A stretch of DNA of 44,011 nt, taken from assembly GCA_045110675.1 (NCBI GenBank), contig JBGCGJ010000059.1:1-44011 (forward strand), in the 5' to 3' direction. Every line of letters starts with the position of its first letter. Position 1 is the stretch's first letter. This DNA is from JBALVT01 sp045110675. GTDB lineage: Bacteria; Pseudomonadota; Gammaproteobacteria; Pseudomonadales; Halieaceae. This document shows positions 25,934 to 34,207 of this stretch, piece by piece. The notes under the pieces were generated by a model. It searched no databases, was not told the DNA's origin, and was given only the letters and a program-made list of their open reading frames with translations. The position numbers and the translations under genes were made by a program.

Positions 25934-28330
25934 ATGACTCCTTTGCGTATCTCCCTATCTATTCTCGCGCTGCTCTTTGCCCTGATCTTGGGCGGGGCAA
26001 TTTATAGCTATACTCAACTGCCTGCAGTAACCGAGCAACAAGCTAAAAAATACTTGAAGGACTTCGGAGTTAAGGCGCTCAAATACGAAGGTCTAAAACT
26101 AAGTTCACGCCACTTGAAGTTCGATAAGCTACGCCTAGAAGGCTCTTTTGAAGACATCGATTACAAAAGCGCCGTATCGTCATTGGAACTTACCTTTGAT
26201 TGGCGAGAACTGTCGAAGGGTAGACTGATATCCTTAACTGCGGACAGCCTGACGCTGGATGTCAAAGACAATTCTTCCGAGTCTGTTGAGTCTGAAGCAC
26301 CAAAATCGTTAAAACTCTCATCGCTTCTACCTCAACAATATCTGAAGCAGATTCCCCTGGAGCTGATTGAAGTCGGACGCTTTGAATTGAACTATGAAAA
26401 GGCGGCAACTGCGCTCAATGTCAAAGGCAGCTTGCGATACGACGATCAACTGGCAATAGAACTTCAACTGAAAGCCGCGGACATTTCCCTGGAGGGTCGA
26501 CTGTGGACCGAAGGTATTGAGCAGTATCCCCACACAAGCATCACCCTGGCTCACCTCGACACGAAGGTGGGCAGCGTTTCCACAGCACTGAAATCTGAGG
26601 CTGACCAATCCTGGGAGTGGTCTGTGATGGGTGACATTGAATACGATTCGCTGATAGGCGCAATACAATCGGCAAATCAAAGCCATAATTTGCAATTGGA
26701 TCTATCCGGTGTCAGTAAGCTGGCGCTAGTGGGGAAAAGTCAGTTCAACGCCAAAGTTCGCCACGGCGATTCCTTAGTACTCGAATCTAAAGAGCTGGAA
26801 AATCTCCTGCCCCAATTTACTATTGATATCCAAACCAACAACCAGCTTAAGCAACTTAGTCTCGAGAACATTGTGCAGGGACTAAGCGCAGATCTACCTG
26901 TCGCTGTCACACTGAACGGAGGGTTAACCACAGTCACGATTTTCCCCACCTCTATCAATGCCGAACTGGTAGCAGACAATTCCGCATTGCCTGCCGACCT
27001 CAAATCCTGGTTAACCTGGGGGAACACCATACCCGTTTATTGGGATAGTCCACAGGAAATCGCGATTACGTCACAACCGGACGGCAGTTGGACTTCTCAA
27101 TTGAAAAGCAACACCTTACAAGTGGGAGGGAAAAATAGTCACGTTCGAGTCAATAATCTAAACGCGAAGATTCACTTGTTTGCCAACGACGAAGTTCGCG
27201 GTAGCGCAGAAATCGACACACGAATCATTAGTCGTCTGCGGCGTTCACAACTGCCCGCTCTAAAACTCGCTGCGAAATTGCAAGGGACTGAGGCCGATGC
27301 GCGGTTCGAATTTCGACTCGACGATATCGCCGAAAGTATGAAGGCGGCCGCCAGTGGCCAGGCGAACTTATCCAGTGGCGCCAGCAGTGTCGAAGTTCAG
27401 CTCGCTAGCAGTGATTTATCCTATGCGAGCGAAACAGTGTTGCCACTGCTTCACTCCCTGGATTTATTGAGCACTCGAATCGACCCCAAGATTACGAGCG
27501 GCCGACTGACTCTGAACTCACTCGTGAGTAGTGAGAGTTTCGAACTAACAGGCATCGATCTGGCGAGCGAGTTCAACATTAATGAACTCTCTGGCGAGTA
27601 CGACAGCTACTCATTTGATGGCGTTGCAATGCGGGCCAAGTGGCAGGGTATCGATCAACTCAGAACGATTGAGCCTGTGGATATATCGATAGCAAACCTG
27701 AACGTGGGCATCGAGCTTCGCGATATACAACTTCATTTATCGCTGCCGAAGAAAACCCCTGTTTCTGAGCCCGCTATTGTAATCAATCAGTTATCCAGCA
27801 GAATATTTGGCGGCGAAGTCTATCTACCCCAGCCAAAATCCTGGGACTTCGGGGCCAAGAGCAACAACTTTATCGTCAAAGCCAAGGGCTGGCAGCTGGC
27901 CGATATGGTGGCTCTCCAGCAGGATGAAGACATTCAGGCACAAGGTATCCTGGAAGGACAGCTGCCAGTAGAGCTGACGGAAGGCCGACTGATTATTGCC
28001 GATGGCTACCTGCGAGCTGTCGCTCCCGGTGGGACCATTCGCTACATCGCCAATGAAGCGAGTGAAGCTCTGTCGGCGAGCAATCCTGAACTGGAGCTGG
28101 CGCTGGATTTGCTAAGCGATTTTCAGTTTCACGTGCTAAGCAGTGAAGTGGAATTGGATAAGGGAGGCAACTTGCTATTGGGCCTTTCACTACAGGGTAA
28201 GAATCCTAGCCAGTTCGATGGGCGCCCGGTTAACTTCAACATTAATTTGGAACAAAACCTCGACCCGCTGTTACAAAGTCTGCGCCTTAGTGATAAGTTG
28301 GTGGAGAAACTGGAGGCTCAATTAAAATGA
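25934..28330 (+). CDS. ydbH: YdbH family intermembrane phospholipid transport protein (AsmA-like)
   Basis: A 798-aa protein with one N-terminal inner-membrane anchor (about 7-27) and a long periplasmic beta-rich body, as in the AsmA-like bridges TamB, YhdP and YdbH. The C-terminal part (RLIIADGYLRAVAPGGTIRYIA and VNFNINLEQNLDPLLQSLRLSD) resembles YdbH of E. coli (879 aa). The call is firm mainly because the next two genes are the YdbH partners YnbE and YdbL. In E. coli YdbH and YnbE have been reported to form a bridge carrying phospholipids between membranes. The ATG at 25934 lacks a strong ribosome site. Confidence 0.85.
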   Translation: MTPLRISLSILALLFALILGGAIYSYTQLPAVTEQQAKKYLKDFGVKALKYEGLKLSSRHLKFDKLRLEGSFEDIDYKSAVSSLELTFDWRELSKGRLISLTADSLTLDVKDNSSESVESEAPKSLKLSSLLPQQYLKQIPLELIEVGRFELNYEKAATALNVKGSLRYDDQLAIELQLKAADISLEGRLWTEGIEQYPHTSITLAHLDTKVGSVSTALKSEADQSWEWSVMGDIEYDSLIGAIQSANQSHNLQLDLSGVSKLALVGKSQFNAKVRHGDSLVLESKELENLLPQFTIDIQTNNQLKQLSLENIVQGLSADLPVAVTLNGGLTTVTIFPTSINAELVADNSALPADLKSWLTWGNTIPVYWDSPQEIAITSQPDGSWTSQLKSNTLQVGGKNSHVRVNNLNAKIHLFANDEVRGSAEIDTRIISRLRRSQLPALKLAAKLQGTEADARFEFRLDDIAESMKAAASGQANLSSGASSVEVQLASSDLSYASETVLPLLHSLDLLSTRIDPKITSGRLTLNSLVSSESFELTGIDLASEFNINELSGEYDSYSFDGVAMRAKWQGIDQLRTIEPVDISIANLNVGIELRDIQLHLSLPKKTPVSEPAIVINQLSSRIFGGEVYLPQPKSWDFGAKSNNFIVKAKGWQLADMVALQQDEDIQAQGILEGQLPVELTEGRLIIADGYLRAVAPGGTIRYIANEASEALSASNPELELALDLLSDFQFHVLSSEVELDKGGNLLLGLSLQGKNPSQFDGRPVNFNINLEQNLDPLLQSLRLSDKLVEKLEAQLK

Positions 28331-28380
28331 ACCATAGGGCCCAAATACACTCTAATAGAAAAGCCAACAAGGGGAGTCGA

Positions 28381-28563
28381 ATGCGAATATTAGTATGCTC
28401 AAGTTTGCTGCTTCTGCTGATTGCCTGTACCCCTACGGTACAGGTAAAAGCGCCAGATGAACCAATTACTATCAACCTCAATGTAAAAATCGAGCACGAA
28501 ATACGCATTAAAGTTGATAAGGAATTGGATGAATTATTTGATGAAGAAAGCGATCTTTTTTAG
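28381..28563 (+). CDS. ynbE: YnbE family outer-membrane lipoprotein
   Basis: A 60-aa lipoprotein. The signal peptide MRILVCSSLLLLLIAC has a lipobox ending LIAC with Cys16 as the lipidated residue. The mature part (PTVQVKAPDEPITINLNVKIEHEIRIKVDKELDELF) matches the YnbE pattern of short beta-strand-forming lipoproteins that cap YdbH at the outer membrane. The true start is the ATG at 28381, preceded by GGGGAGTCGA. An in-frame ATG at 28327, overlapping the ydbH stop, would put 18 residues before the signal peptide. It is followed 13 nt later by ydbL. Confidence 0.9.
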   Translation: MRILVCSSLLLLLIACTPTVQVKAPDEPITINLNVKIEHEIRIKVDKELDELFDEESDLF

Positions 28564-28576
28564 GAGGAATACCATA

Positions 28577-28912
28577 ATGAATATTCTAAGAGACTTAAAA
28601 ACAGCCTTAGCAGCGGTTCTCTTGTCCGTGCTGATGATTGCGCCCGCCTATGCGCTGGACCTGGGAGAGGCCAAATCAAAAGGGCTGGTTGGCGAAACGA
28701 CGAGTGGCTACCTTGCCGCAGTCAAAGCCTCCAAAGAAGTGAATGCATTGGTCAATGACGTTAATCGCAAGCGTAAATCCCACTATGAAAATATAGCCAA
28801 GAAGAACAGTATCTCTCTCGAAGCTGTTGAAGTGAGGGCCGGACAAAAAGCCATCGCCAAAACGGCGTCTGGAAACTATATCAATTCCGGTTCGGGCTGG
28901 GAGAAAAAATAA
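28577..28912 (+). CDS. ydbL: YdbL family (DUF1318) periplasmic protein
   Basis: A 111-aa DUF1318 protein with a signal peptide (about 1-27, APAYALD). The mature domain matches E. coli YdbL in pattern: LGEAKSKGLVGETTSGYLAAV near the start, NDVNRKRKSHYENIAKKN, VEVRAGQKAIAKT and a C-terminal GNYINSGSGWEKK. In E. coli it modulates the YdbH-YnbE bridge. The start is the ATG at 28577 with a near-perfect AGGAGG at 28562-28567, which overlaps the ynbE stop region. The longer frame from 28514 runs over ynbE and is not used. It is convergent with the desaturase, 6 nt away. Confidence 0.9.
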   Translation: MNILRDLKTALAAVLLSVLMIAPAYALDLGEAKSKGLVGETTSGYLAAVKASKEVNALVNDVNRKRKSHYENIAKKNSISLEAVEVRAGQKAIAKTASGNYINSGSGWEKK

Positions 28913-28918
28913 TCCGCT

Positions 28919-29824
28919 TCATGCGGCAACGACAGTTCTGAACACTTTAGGATAACCTACTACCCTGGGCATTTCGTCCAGGGCACCCTTCTCCGATAGA
29001 TGCTCATGAAGCGCCGCAAGGCGATAACAGGGCACGCTCGCCATAAAATGATGTTCCATGTGAAAGTTGACCGCGTTGGGTGCTAGAAACATTTTCTCCC
29101 ACCAGCGCGCTACCACCGTGCGAGTATTTTTGCGCGGGTCGGGATCATACAGATCCGGGACAGCAGCGTGTTCGGCGATCTGGCGCAATCGAATCACCAG
29201 CATAAAACTCGTTAGATAGGCCGCTACCCATAACAGGTAAGCCCAGGGAATGCCCGCCAAACTCAACACAGCTAACAACGTTGCTTGAACAGCCAACTGT
29301 TGATAAAGCGGTTTCATACTGGAGCGCTGGACCTTGGACATTCCGCCTGACAGGCCTCGGGTGATGTAGCGCAAGAGCTTAAATCCGGTTTGCCCAGTGA
29401 GATCTCTGATCACTTTGCGTTTGAAACTCTCCCTGGATATAGGGTAAGCCTCATAATTAGGAAGGTCCGGGTCTTCATGAGTACCAGCATTTTTGTGGTG
29501 AACAAGATGTCCTTTCGCATAGGAAGGTAAGTCATTCATTACCGGCAGTGCACAAAACCATTGGCCCATAAAATCGTTAAGCTTCGGGGTTTTGAACAAC
29601 GATCGATGTCCACATTCATGCATTAAGACTGACAGACCAAGCTGACGACCACCGAGCAGTATAATCGCGAGTAAAATCGTCACGGGATTGGTGTAAATCG
29701 CTGTCAGAGTGAAGATTCCGGCGATGGCTGCCCAGTCACCCAAGAGCAGTCGCCAACCGTGAAAGTCGCTTTTGGAAGTAAATCTCGCGATATCATCCTT
29801 AGAGAGATAATCAACGATTTTCAT
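28919..29824 (-). CDS. Membrane fatty acid desaturase family protein
   Basis: A 301-aa integral-membrane di-iron enzyme. All three His boxes are present: HECGH (69-73), HLVHH (106-110) and HMEHH (255-259), plus His219 in RQIAEHA before the third box. Two membrane hairpins are visible (about 33-66 and 180-212). It should introduce a double bond, or hydroxylate, an acyl or related hydrocarbon chain next to the membrane; regiospecificity cannot be read. GGGGAA precedes the ATG. The decayed metallophosphoesterase lies upstream on the same strand, so the two may once have been an operon. Convergent to ydbL with no room for a separate terminator. Confidence 0.88.
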   Translation of the reverse strand: MKIVDYLSKDDIARFTSKSDFHGWRLLLGDWAAIAGIFTLTAIYTNPVTILLAIILLGGRQLGLSVLMHECGHRSLFKTPKLNDFMGQWFCALPVMNDLPSYAKGHLVHHKNAGTHEDPDLPNYEAYPISRESFKRKVIRDLTGQTGFKLLRYITRGLSGGMSKVQRSSMKPLYQQLAVQATLLAVLSLAGIPWAYLLWVAAYLTSFMLVIRLRQIAEHAAVPDLYDPDPRKNTRTVVARWWEKMFLAPNAVNFHMEHHFMASVPCYRLAALHEHLSEKGALDEMPRVVGYPKVFRTVVAA

Positions 29825-29917
29825 AATTGTTTCCCCGCTCGTGCGGTCATTCAGTTCACTATATTAACGCGCGTAGAGTCTGCCCGCTACACAGGCCTAG
29901 ATGTCGCATGCTCGGGC

Positions 29918-30580
29918 TCACCGAACCAACTCCATCTCAAATACCGGTTTTTCAAAGCCGTTCTCCACCACACGCAAGACAACCACAGAGACTCCATCAC
30001 GAGCGCCCATGTCCACCACAATAAATCCGGGGGCTGCATGCGCGAAAATCGTTTCAGGAATATCCGACACAGTTGATACCCGATTTGGAGCCCCCGCGCC
30101 GCTGACAACTCCAGCTCACCCTCGGCCAAGACAATTTTGTGCGGACCAATACAACCGTTCCTCGGTGCGAACACTGTGTTGCCTTCCGGCCACTGCTCTA
30201 CAAAAGTCTGCTAATTGAGAATGGCAGTAAGGTTCTGCTTCGCCGGGTTCATACCCCAATCGTGGTTGCCCGGAACTAAAATTTTACGCGCAGAGGTAGC
30301 TGAAAGCTGTTGTGCAAGTATACGCTCGGCTTCAACGCGCTCTTCCTCTATGAGGCCATCGTCGTAAATGTTATCGCCGAGAAACAGTACCGAGGCGTTT
30401 CTGACATTATTTGTCCACTGTCCCAAGGCAGCAAGAGTGGGATGGTTGTCGAGATAAATCCCTGCATCACCAATTAGAACCAGACGATTGTGGATGTCCA
30501 TGGGTGCGACGGGTGCGACGGGTGCTAAGCAACAGTGCAACTATCGCTATGCGACCAAGGTTCGATTTCTTTCCGGCCAT
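29918..30580 (-). pseudogene. Decayed calcineurin-like metallophosphoesterase
   Basis: Remnants of one gene read in order on the minus strand. First comes MAGKKSNLGRIAIVALLLS, a signal or lipoprotein peptide starting at the ATG at 30580. Then, in another frame, comes APVAPVAP followed by metallophosphoesterase motifs (LIGDAG, LFLGDNIYDDG, VPGNHDWG). That frame hits an amber stop at 30211-30213 but continues beyond it (QTFVEQWPEG...FAPRNGCIGPHKIVLAEGELEL). Near 30107-30112 the reading frame changes. The rest, VSGAGAPNRVSTVSDIPETI...PGFIVVD...FEMELVR, ends at a TGA at 29918-29920 and resembles the family C-terminus. The central segment with the later metal-binding His residues appears deleted. 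At least three lesions make function very unlikely. Confidence 0.8.
30502..30525. repeat. 9-bp tandem repeat (GGGTGCGAC, 2.7 copies)
   Basis: Units lie at 30502-30510 and 30511-30519, with a partial unit at 30520-30525. On the minus strand it encodes the APVAPVAP linker after the broken signal peptide of the metallophosphoesterase pseudogene. The unit length preserves frame, so it does not itself explain the frameshift just upstream. Confidence 0.7.
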
Positions 30581-30745
30581 CGTTTTCTTTTCTCCCAGGG
30601 AGCAGCAAACCTAAGAACAGTACGAAAGTCTAGCTCGGCGAATATCGCAATGTCGACGTAAGATGCTAATAGATGTGACCCCTGCCGTTCTATTTAAACC
30701 GCGCACAGAAAACTATCTTGAAACCACTATGGAGGAGGCTTATTA

Positions 30746-31507
30746 ATGAAAACGTACGCACTGACAGGAGGCGCCAGCGGCATAGGCGAAGCGATCAAGC
30801 ATCATCTGCAAAACGAGGGGCATAACGTTATCTCTATCGACATCCACAACGCCGATATCGAGTCCGACCTGTCTACACAAGAAGGCAGGAACGCTGCGGT
30901 AGCTGCAGTTGCTAGCGCTGCGACTGGCGGCCTGGATGGATTTATCGCCTGTGCTGGAGTGGGCTCTCATATCGAGAACCTTTCTCTTATACCGAGCGTC
31001 AATTTTTTTGGTGCTGTTGAGTTGCTTGAAGGATTGCAGGAACTGCTAGTTAAAAAAACGGGTGCTGTGGTGTTGATTTCTTCCAACTCTGCACCTGCAC
31101 CAACGGATGCAGAATATGTTGATGCACTGCTCGCCGGAGATGAAGAAAAAGCCCGGGCGCACACCAGCGCCATGCAAGGCCAGCCGGCCTACTCGGGATC
31201 AAAGCAAGCACTGACTCGATGGATGCGACGAAACAATGGCAAATACGCGGCACAGGGTATTCGCATGAATGCTGTCGGCCCCGGCTACACTCGCACAGCA
31301 ATGAGCGCTGCAGTTGAAGAAGACCCTGTGTATGGACCGGCGATTAGAGAATTTGTTGCCACCATTCCCATTAAACGACCAGGGCAGCCAGAAGATATTG
31401 CCCAGGCGGTTAGCTTTCTGCTGAGTGACGCTGCGGGTTTTATTAGTGGTAGCATGCTGTTTGTGGATGGTGGGCATGACGCACTGCACCGCCCGGATAG
31501 TTTCTAA
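30746..31507 (+). CDS. SDR oxidoreductase resembling 3-alpha-hydroxysteroid dehydrogenase
   Basis: A 253-aa classical short-chain dehydrogenase. The cofactor motif TGGASGIG is at 7-14, Ser112-Ser113 lies in the catalytic strand, YSGSK has Tyr149 and Lys153, and GPGYTRT follows. The pattern IDIHNADIESDLSTQEGR and the C-terminal FVDGGHDALHRPDSF resemble the Comamonas 3-alpha-hydroxysteroid dehydrogenase/carbonyl reductase group more than FabG-type enzymes. An NAD(H)-dependent alcohol/ketone interconversion on a bulky substrate is plausible, but the substrate is inferred only from family resemblance. GGAGGAGG lies 9 nt before the ATG. The DUF1254 gene follows 65 nt later in the same direction. 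Confidence 0.85.
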   Translation: MKTYALTGGASGIGEAIKHHLQNEGHNVISIDIHNADIESDLSTQEGRNAAVAAVASAATGGLDGFIACAGVGSHIENLSLIPSVNFFGAVELLEGLQELLVKKTGAVVLISSNSAPAPTDAEYVDALLAGDEEKARAHTSAMQGQPAYSGSKQALTRWMRRNNGKYAAQGIRMNAVGPGYTRTAMSAAVEEDPVYGPAIREFVATIPIKRPGQPEDIAQAVSFLLSDAAGFISGSMLFVDGGHDALHRPDSF

Positions 31508-31572
31508 TTCAGCCACCGTGCTGATTCAAGACACTAAATTACAAGCCAAACCAGAACGGAAGAAATAGTTTA

Positions 31573-33000
31573 GTGACAAATATTCGCTCGCGAAAAATTT
31601 GGATAGGCCTGACTGTACTTCTGGCAGCGGTTGTTGGAATTGCGCTGAATTTCAACCCCGCATCATTGGTCAGTTCGCAACAGAAGAAAAACGATGAGCT
31701 GATCGCCGAGCAAATGGCCTACCACATCGGCACACTCGCCTACCTTTACGGCTACCCAATCGTTGACATGTATAAGCAAATGCATAATGAAACCCACGTG
31801 AGTTCTTCTGAGCAGCAGGTCTACGCGCCTGTCAACCGACTGTATCGCTACCCGGATATTGTCGGACCAGGAACTGCTGGCAATCTTCGCGCTCCCAACA
31901 ACGACACGCTTTACTACAGCGGATGGTTCGATGTCAGCGCAGAGCCGTTGATTATTCATACGCCAGATACCGCCGGACGCTACTTCACGATTGCGGTCAC
32001 CAATCTATATGCTGAAGTAGAGCATATTGGCCGCAGAACCACCGGTACCGAGGAAGCCTATTTTGCATTGATCGGGCCCAACTGGAGCGGCGACCTTCCA
32101 GAGGGTATCAAGCCCATCAGGGTTGAGAGCGAACAAGGATGGTTGCTTGGCAGAATGCTGGTAGACGGCCCAGAGGATTTTCAGGCCGCCAAGGCTTTAG
32201 TAGATGATATCTGGTTGTCTACACTGACAGAATTCATGCCTGGAAAACGACCGAGAGTGGCAGACACCCCCAGAGCAGAATCAATCGATCCAACTTCCAG
32301 TCTCGAGTTTTTCAAAATCCTTAACCAAAGTCTAAAAAAGTTACCTTCGCGCAGTTCCGAGGAAGCGCTACTCTATCAATTCGACAGTATCGGTCTAGGC
32401 AGAAACAGCGATTTTGATCCGGATGATTTATCCGAAGCTGCAAAACGCGGTTTGGAGCGAGCGGTCAAAGACGGCGAGGCGCTAGTTCAAGCCGCAACAG
32501 CGAGAACCATCCCCGACTACAACGGTTGGATGATTTCGAAAAAGATCGGACGTTACGGTTTCTCTTATATGCATCGGGCATCGGTGGCTCGCGGCGGCTA
32601 CGGCAATTTACCCGAGGAATCTTTATATCCCGCGATGGTATTTGACCCCGACGGTGATTTACTCGACGGTGGACGACGCTATCAATTGCATTTCAAACCC
32701 GGTGAGTTACCACCTGTGGACGGCTTCTGGTCACTGGCCGCCTATCGATTGACCGACCTCCAGTTAGCCGACAATGAAATTCAACGCTACAGCATTGGTG
32801 ATAGAACCAAAGAGCTTCTCTACAACAACGATGGGTCCTTGACATTGACGTTACAGCACGAGAAACCTTTGGAAGAGAAAGCTAATTGGCTGCCCGTACC
32901 GAAAGGGATGTTTATGATCGTGATGCGTCTTTACGAACCCTCTGCGGCAGCTTTGGGTAATGACTACCTTCTGCCGGCTTTGGAGAAACTGGAAGAATGA
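31573..33000 (+). CDS. DUF1254/DUF1214 domain-containing protein
   Basis: A 475-aa protein starting at GTG 31573, with GGAAG about 12 nt upstream. An N-terminal hydrophobic segment (about 9-30) acts as a signal or anchor. DUF1254 follows at about 50-190 (AYLYGYPIVDMYKQMHN, RAPNNDTLYYSGWFDVSAEPLIIHTPD, RYFTIAVTNLY). DUF1214 is near the C-terminus at about 345-460 (RYQLHFKPGELPPVDGFWSLAAY, NDDGSLTLTLQHEKP). The biochemical role of this two-domain family is not established; such genes often sit beside catabolic or transport genes for hydrophobic compounds. It is in line with the SDR and convergent with the CrtC/AttH-like gene. Confidence 0.85.
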   Translation: MTNIRSRKIWIGLTVLLAAVVGIALNFNPASLVSSQQKKNDELIAEQMAYHIGTLAYLYGYPIVDMYKQMHNETHVSSSEQQVYAPVNRLYRYPDIVGPGTAGNLRAPNNDTLYYSGWFDVSAEPLIIHTPDTAGRYFTIAVTNLYAEVEHIGRRTTGTEEAYFALIGPNWSGDLPEGIKPIRVESEQGWLLGRMLVDGPEDFQAAKALVDDIWLSTLTEFMPGKRPRVADTPRAESIDPTSSLEFFKILNQSLKKLPSRSSEEALLYQFDSIGLGRNSDFDPDDLSEAAKRGLERAVKDGEALVQAATARTIPDYNGWMISKKIGRYGFSYMHRASVARGGYGNLPEESLYPAMVFDPDGDLLDGGRRYQLHFKPGELPPVDGFWSLAAYRLTDLQLADNEIQRYSIGDRTKELLYNNDGSLTLTLQHEKPLEEKANWLPVPKGMFMIVMRLYEPSAAALGNDYLLPALEKLEE

Positions 33001-33030
33001 CTTCAAATTAGCTGTTGACCGAAGACTTCG

Positions 33031-34194
33031 CTAGAATTTCGGTTCCTCGCCAGACAGACCAAAATCTGGCCAACTACCCATCACAAAAGTCTGGCAATTA
33101 CCCCAGCCGACGCCGCCACCGATGGGGTCTTCGACCTCAATCATGCAATCTCGAAATTGATTAAGTTTAGTCATCGCAGCAACATCGCTGCAATCCGGGT
33201 AGTAGTCGCCCTCAACATGCAGTATGCCGCGCCACATGCCGTTATGTTGACCTTCATAGCCGTGATAGAGGCCAGCACCAAGATGCACACCGGTGTCGGA
33301 GATGGCCCGAAACGACATTGGGCGTGTGGAGCTGTCGGGCATGGTGAACTCGAATACGCCATCGAGTAGACGCTTATTACTCGGATCGAAGCGCAATCTG
33401 GGAGTGAGTCCGACGATCAGATCGCGACTGCCATCGGGATATTCAACACCGCCTTGGACACTCTCAAAATGATATCCGGGACCCGAGTAGGCTAGATAAT
33501 AATGATGGAAAGCATATTGGCTGCCGTCTTTCCTTTCAAACAAGATTGGATTCCATATCGCAAGAGCACTGCCCATACCTTGATGAACATCGGGTTCCAT
33601 GTCAGTTGCTGGAAGGCCTACGGAGGGGCGAATGCCCCATGAGTGGTCTCTGGTAGACACCCAGCTATCAGGTGACACGACAATGCGTTCCCCATCCACC
33701 TCAACCCAACCTTCGGCCGTACCGGTTTGGTGGTAGCGGATTTGATCAGTCTGTCGCCGATAGCCATGAGCGTCACGCCGGTCTTCTCGATTCTCAACAA
33801 CACAGGGAGTGATATCTCGAAAAACAATATCGAAGGCAATAGCTTGAGTATCATTGGGTTCCAAGCAAATACGTACACTGTGCAAGGGTTCAAGAATCTC
33901 GTAGTGAATCGGTCCAACGCTTATGGAGTTGGGTTCGCTATCCAAGGATCTATGCGCTCTCACCGTCCATTGTTCTTTGCCACGACACACCGCGGCATAG
34001 CCATCTACAACATTTCGATTGGTGTACTTGCCGAAACCAAAACCAATTTGCAAAGAGCCATCACGTGCACCTGCCATTCCGCATACTTTTTCAGCCCAGG
34101 CTGGATCAGACTGTCCGACGGTGGCGAACGTCTCTACAAGCTGATGAGTAAAACCCTCGTCGGCGTCTACAAGTGGTCCCACTGATCCCGTCAA
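33031..34194 (-). CDS. CrtC/AttH-like (lipocalin-fold, DUF7064-type) hypothetical protein
   Basis: A 387-aa beta-rich protein without signal peptide or membrane segments. The clearest marker is TRDHSWGIRP near the middle, preceded by GWVEVDGERI. This is the pattern of the CrtC/AttH lipocalin-like group (DUF7064/DUF7065 annotations), whose characterised distant relatives are hydratases of terpenoid chains. Acidic and aromatic residues abound in the second half (AFHHYYLAYSGPGYHFES, YHGYEGQHNGMWRG). The start lies 13 nt after the stop of the TonB-dependent receptor, so both are probably one transcript. Function is inferred only to the level of binding or modifying a hydrophobic molecule. Confidence 0.6.
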   Translation of the reverse strand: MTGSVGPLVDADEGFTHQLVETFATVGQSDPAWAEKVCGMAGARDGSLQIGFGFGKYTNRNVVDGYAAVCRGKEQWTVRAHRSLDSEPNSISVGPIHYEILEPLHSVRICLEPNDTQAIAFDIVFRDITPCVVENREDRRDAHGYRRQTDQIRYHQTGTAEGWVEVDGERIVVSPDSWVSTRDHSWGIRPSVGLPATDMEPDVHQGMGSALAIWNPILFERKDGSQYAFHHYYLAYSGPGYHFESVQGGVEYPDGSRDLIVGLTPRLRFDPSNKRLLDGVFEFTMPDSSTRPMSFRAISDTGVHLGAGLYHGYEGQHNGMWRGILHVEGDYYPDCSDVAAMTKLNQFRDCMIEVEDPIGGGVGWGNCQTFVMGSWPDFGLSGEEPKF

Positions 34195-34207
34195 AGTTCC
34201 ATGTCAC

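Noticed and set aside
30211..30540. A small intact 109-aa phosphoesterase
   Set aside because: The frame continues with family-like sequence beyond the amber stop and a matching C-terminus follows in another frame, so it is a fragment of a broken gene.
33018..33043. ACCGAA/TTCGGT inverted repeat as a terminator between convergent genes
   Set aside because: The stem is only six bp with a 14-nt loop and no T tract; chance occurrence is likely.
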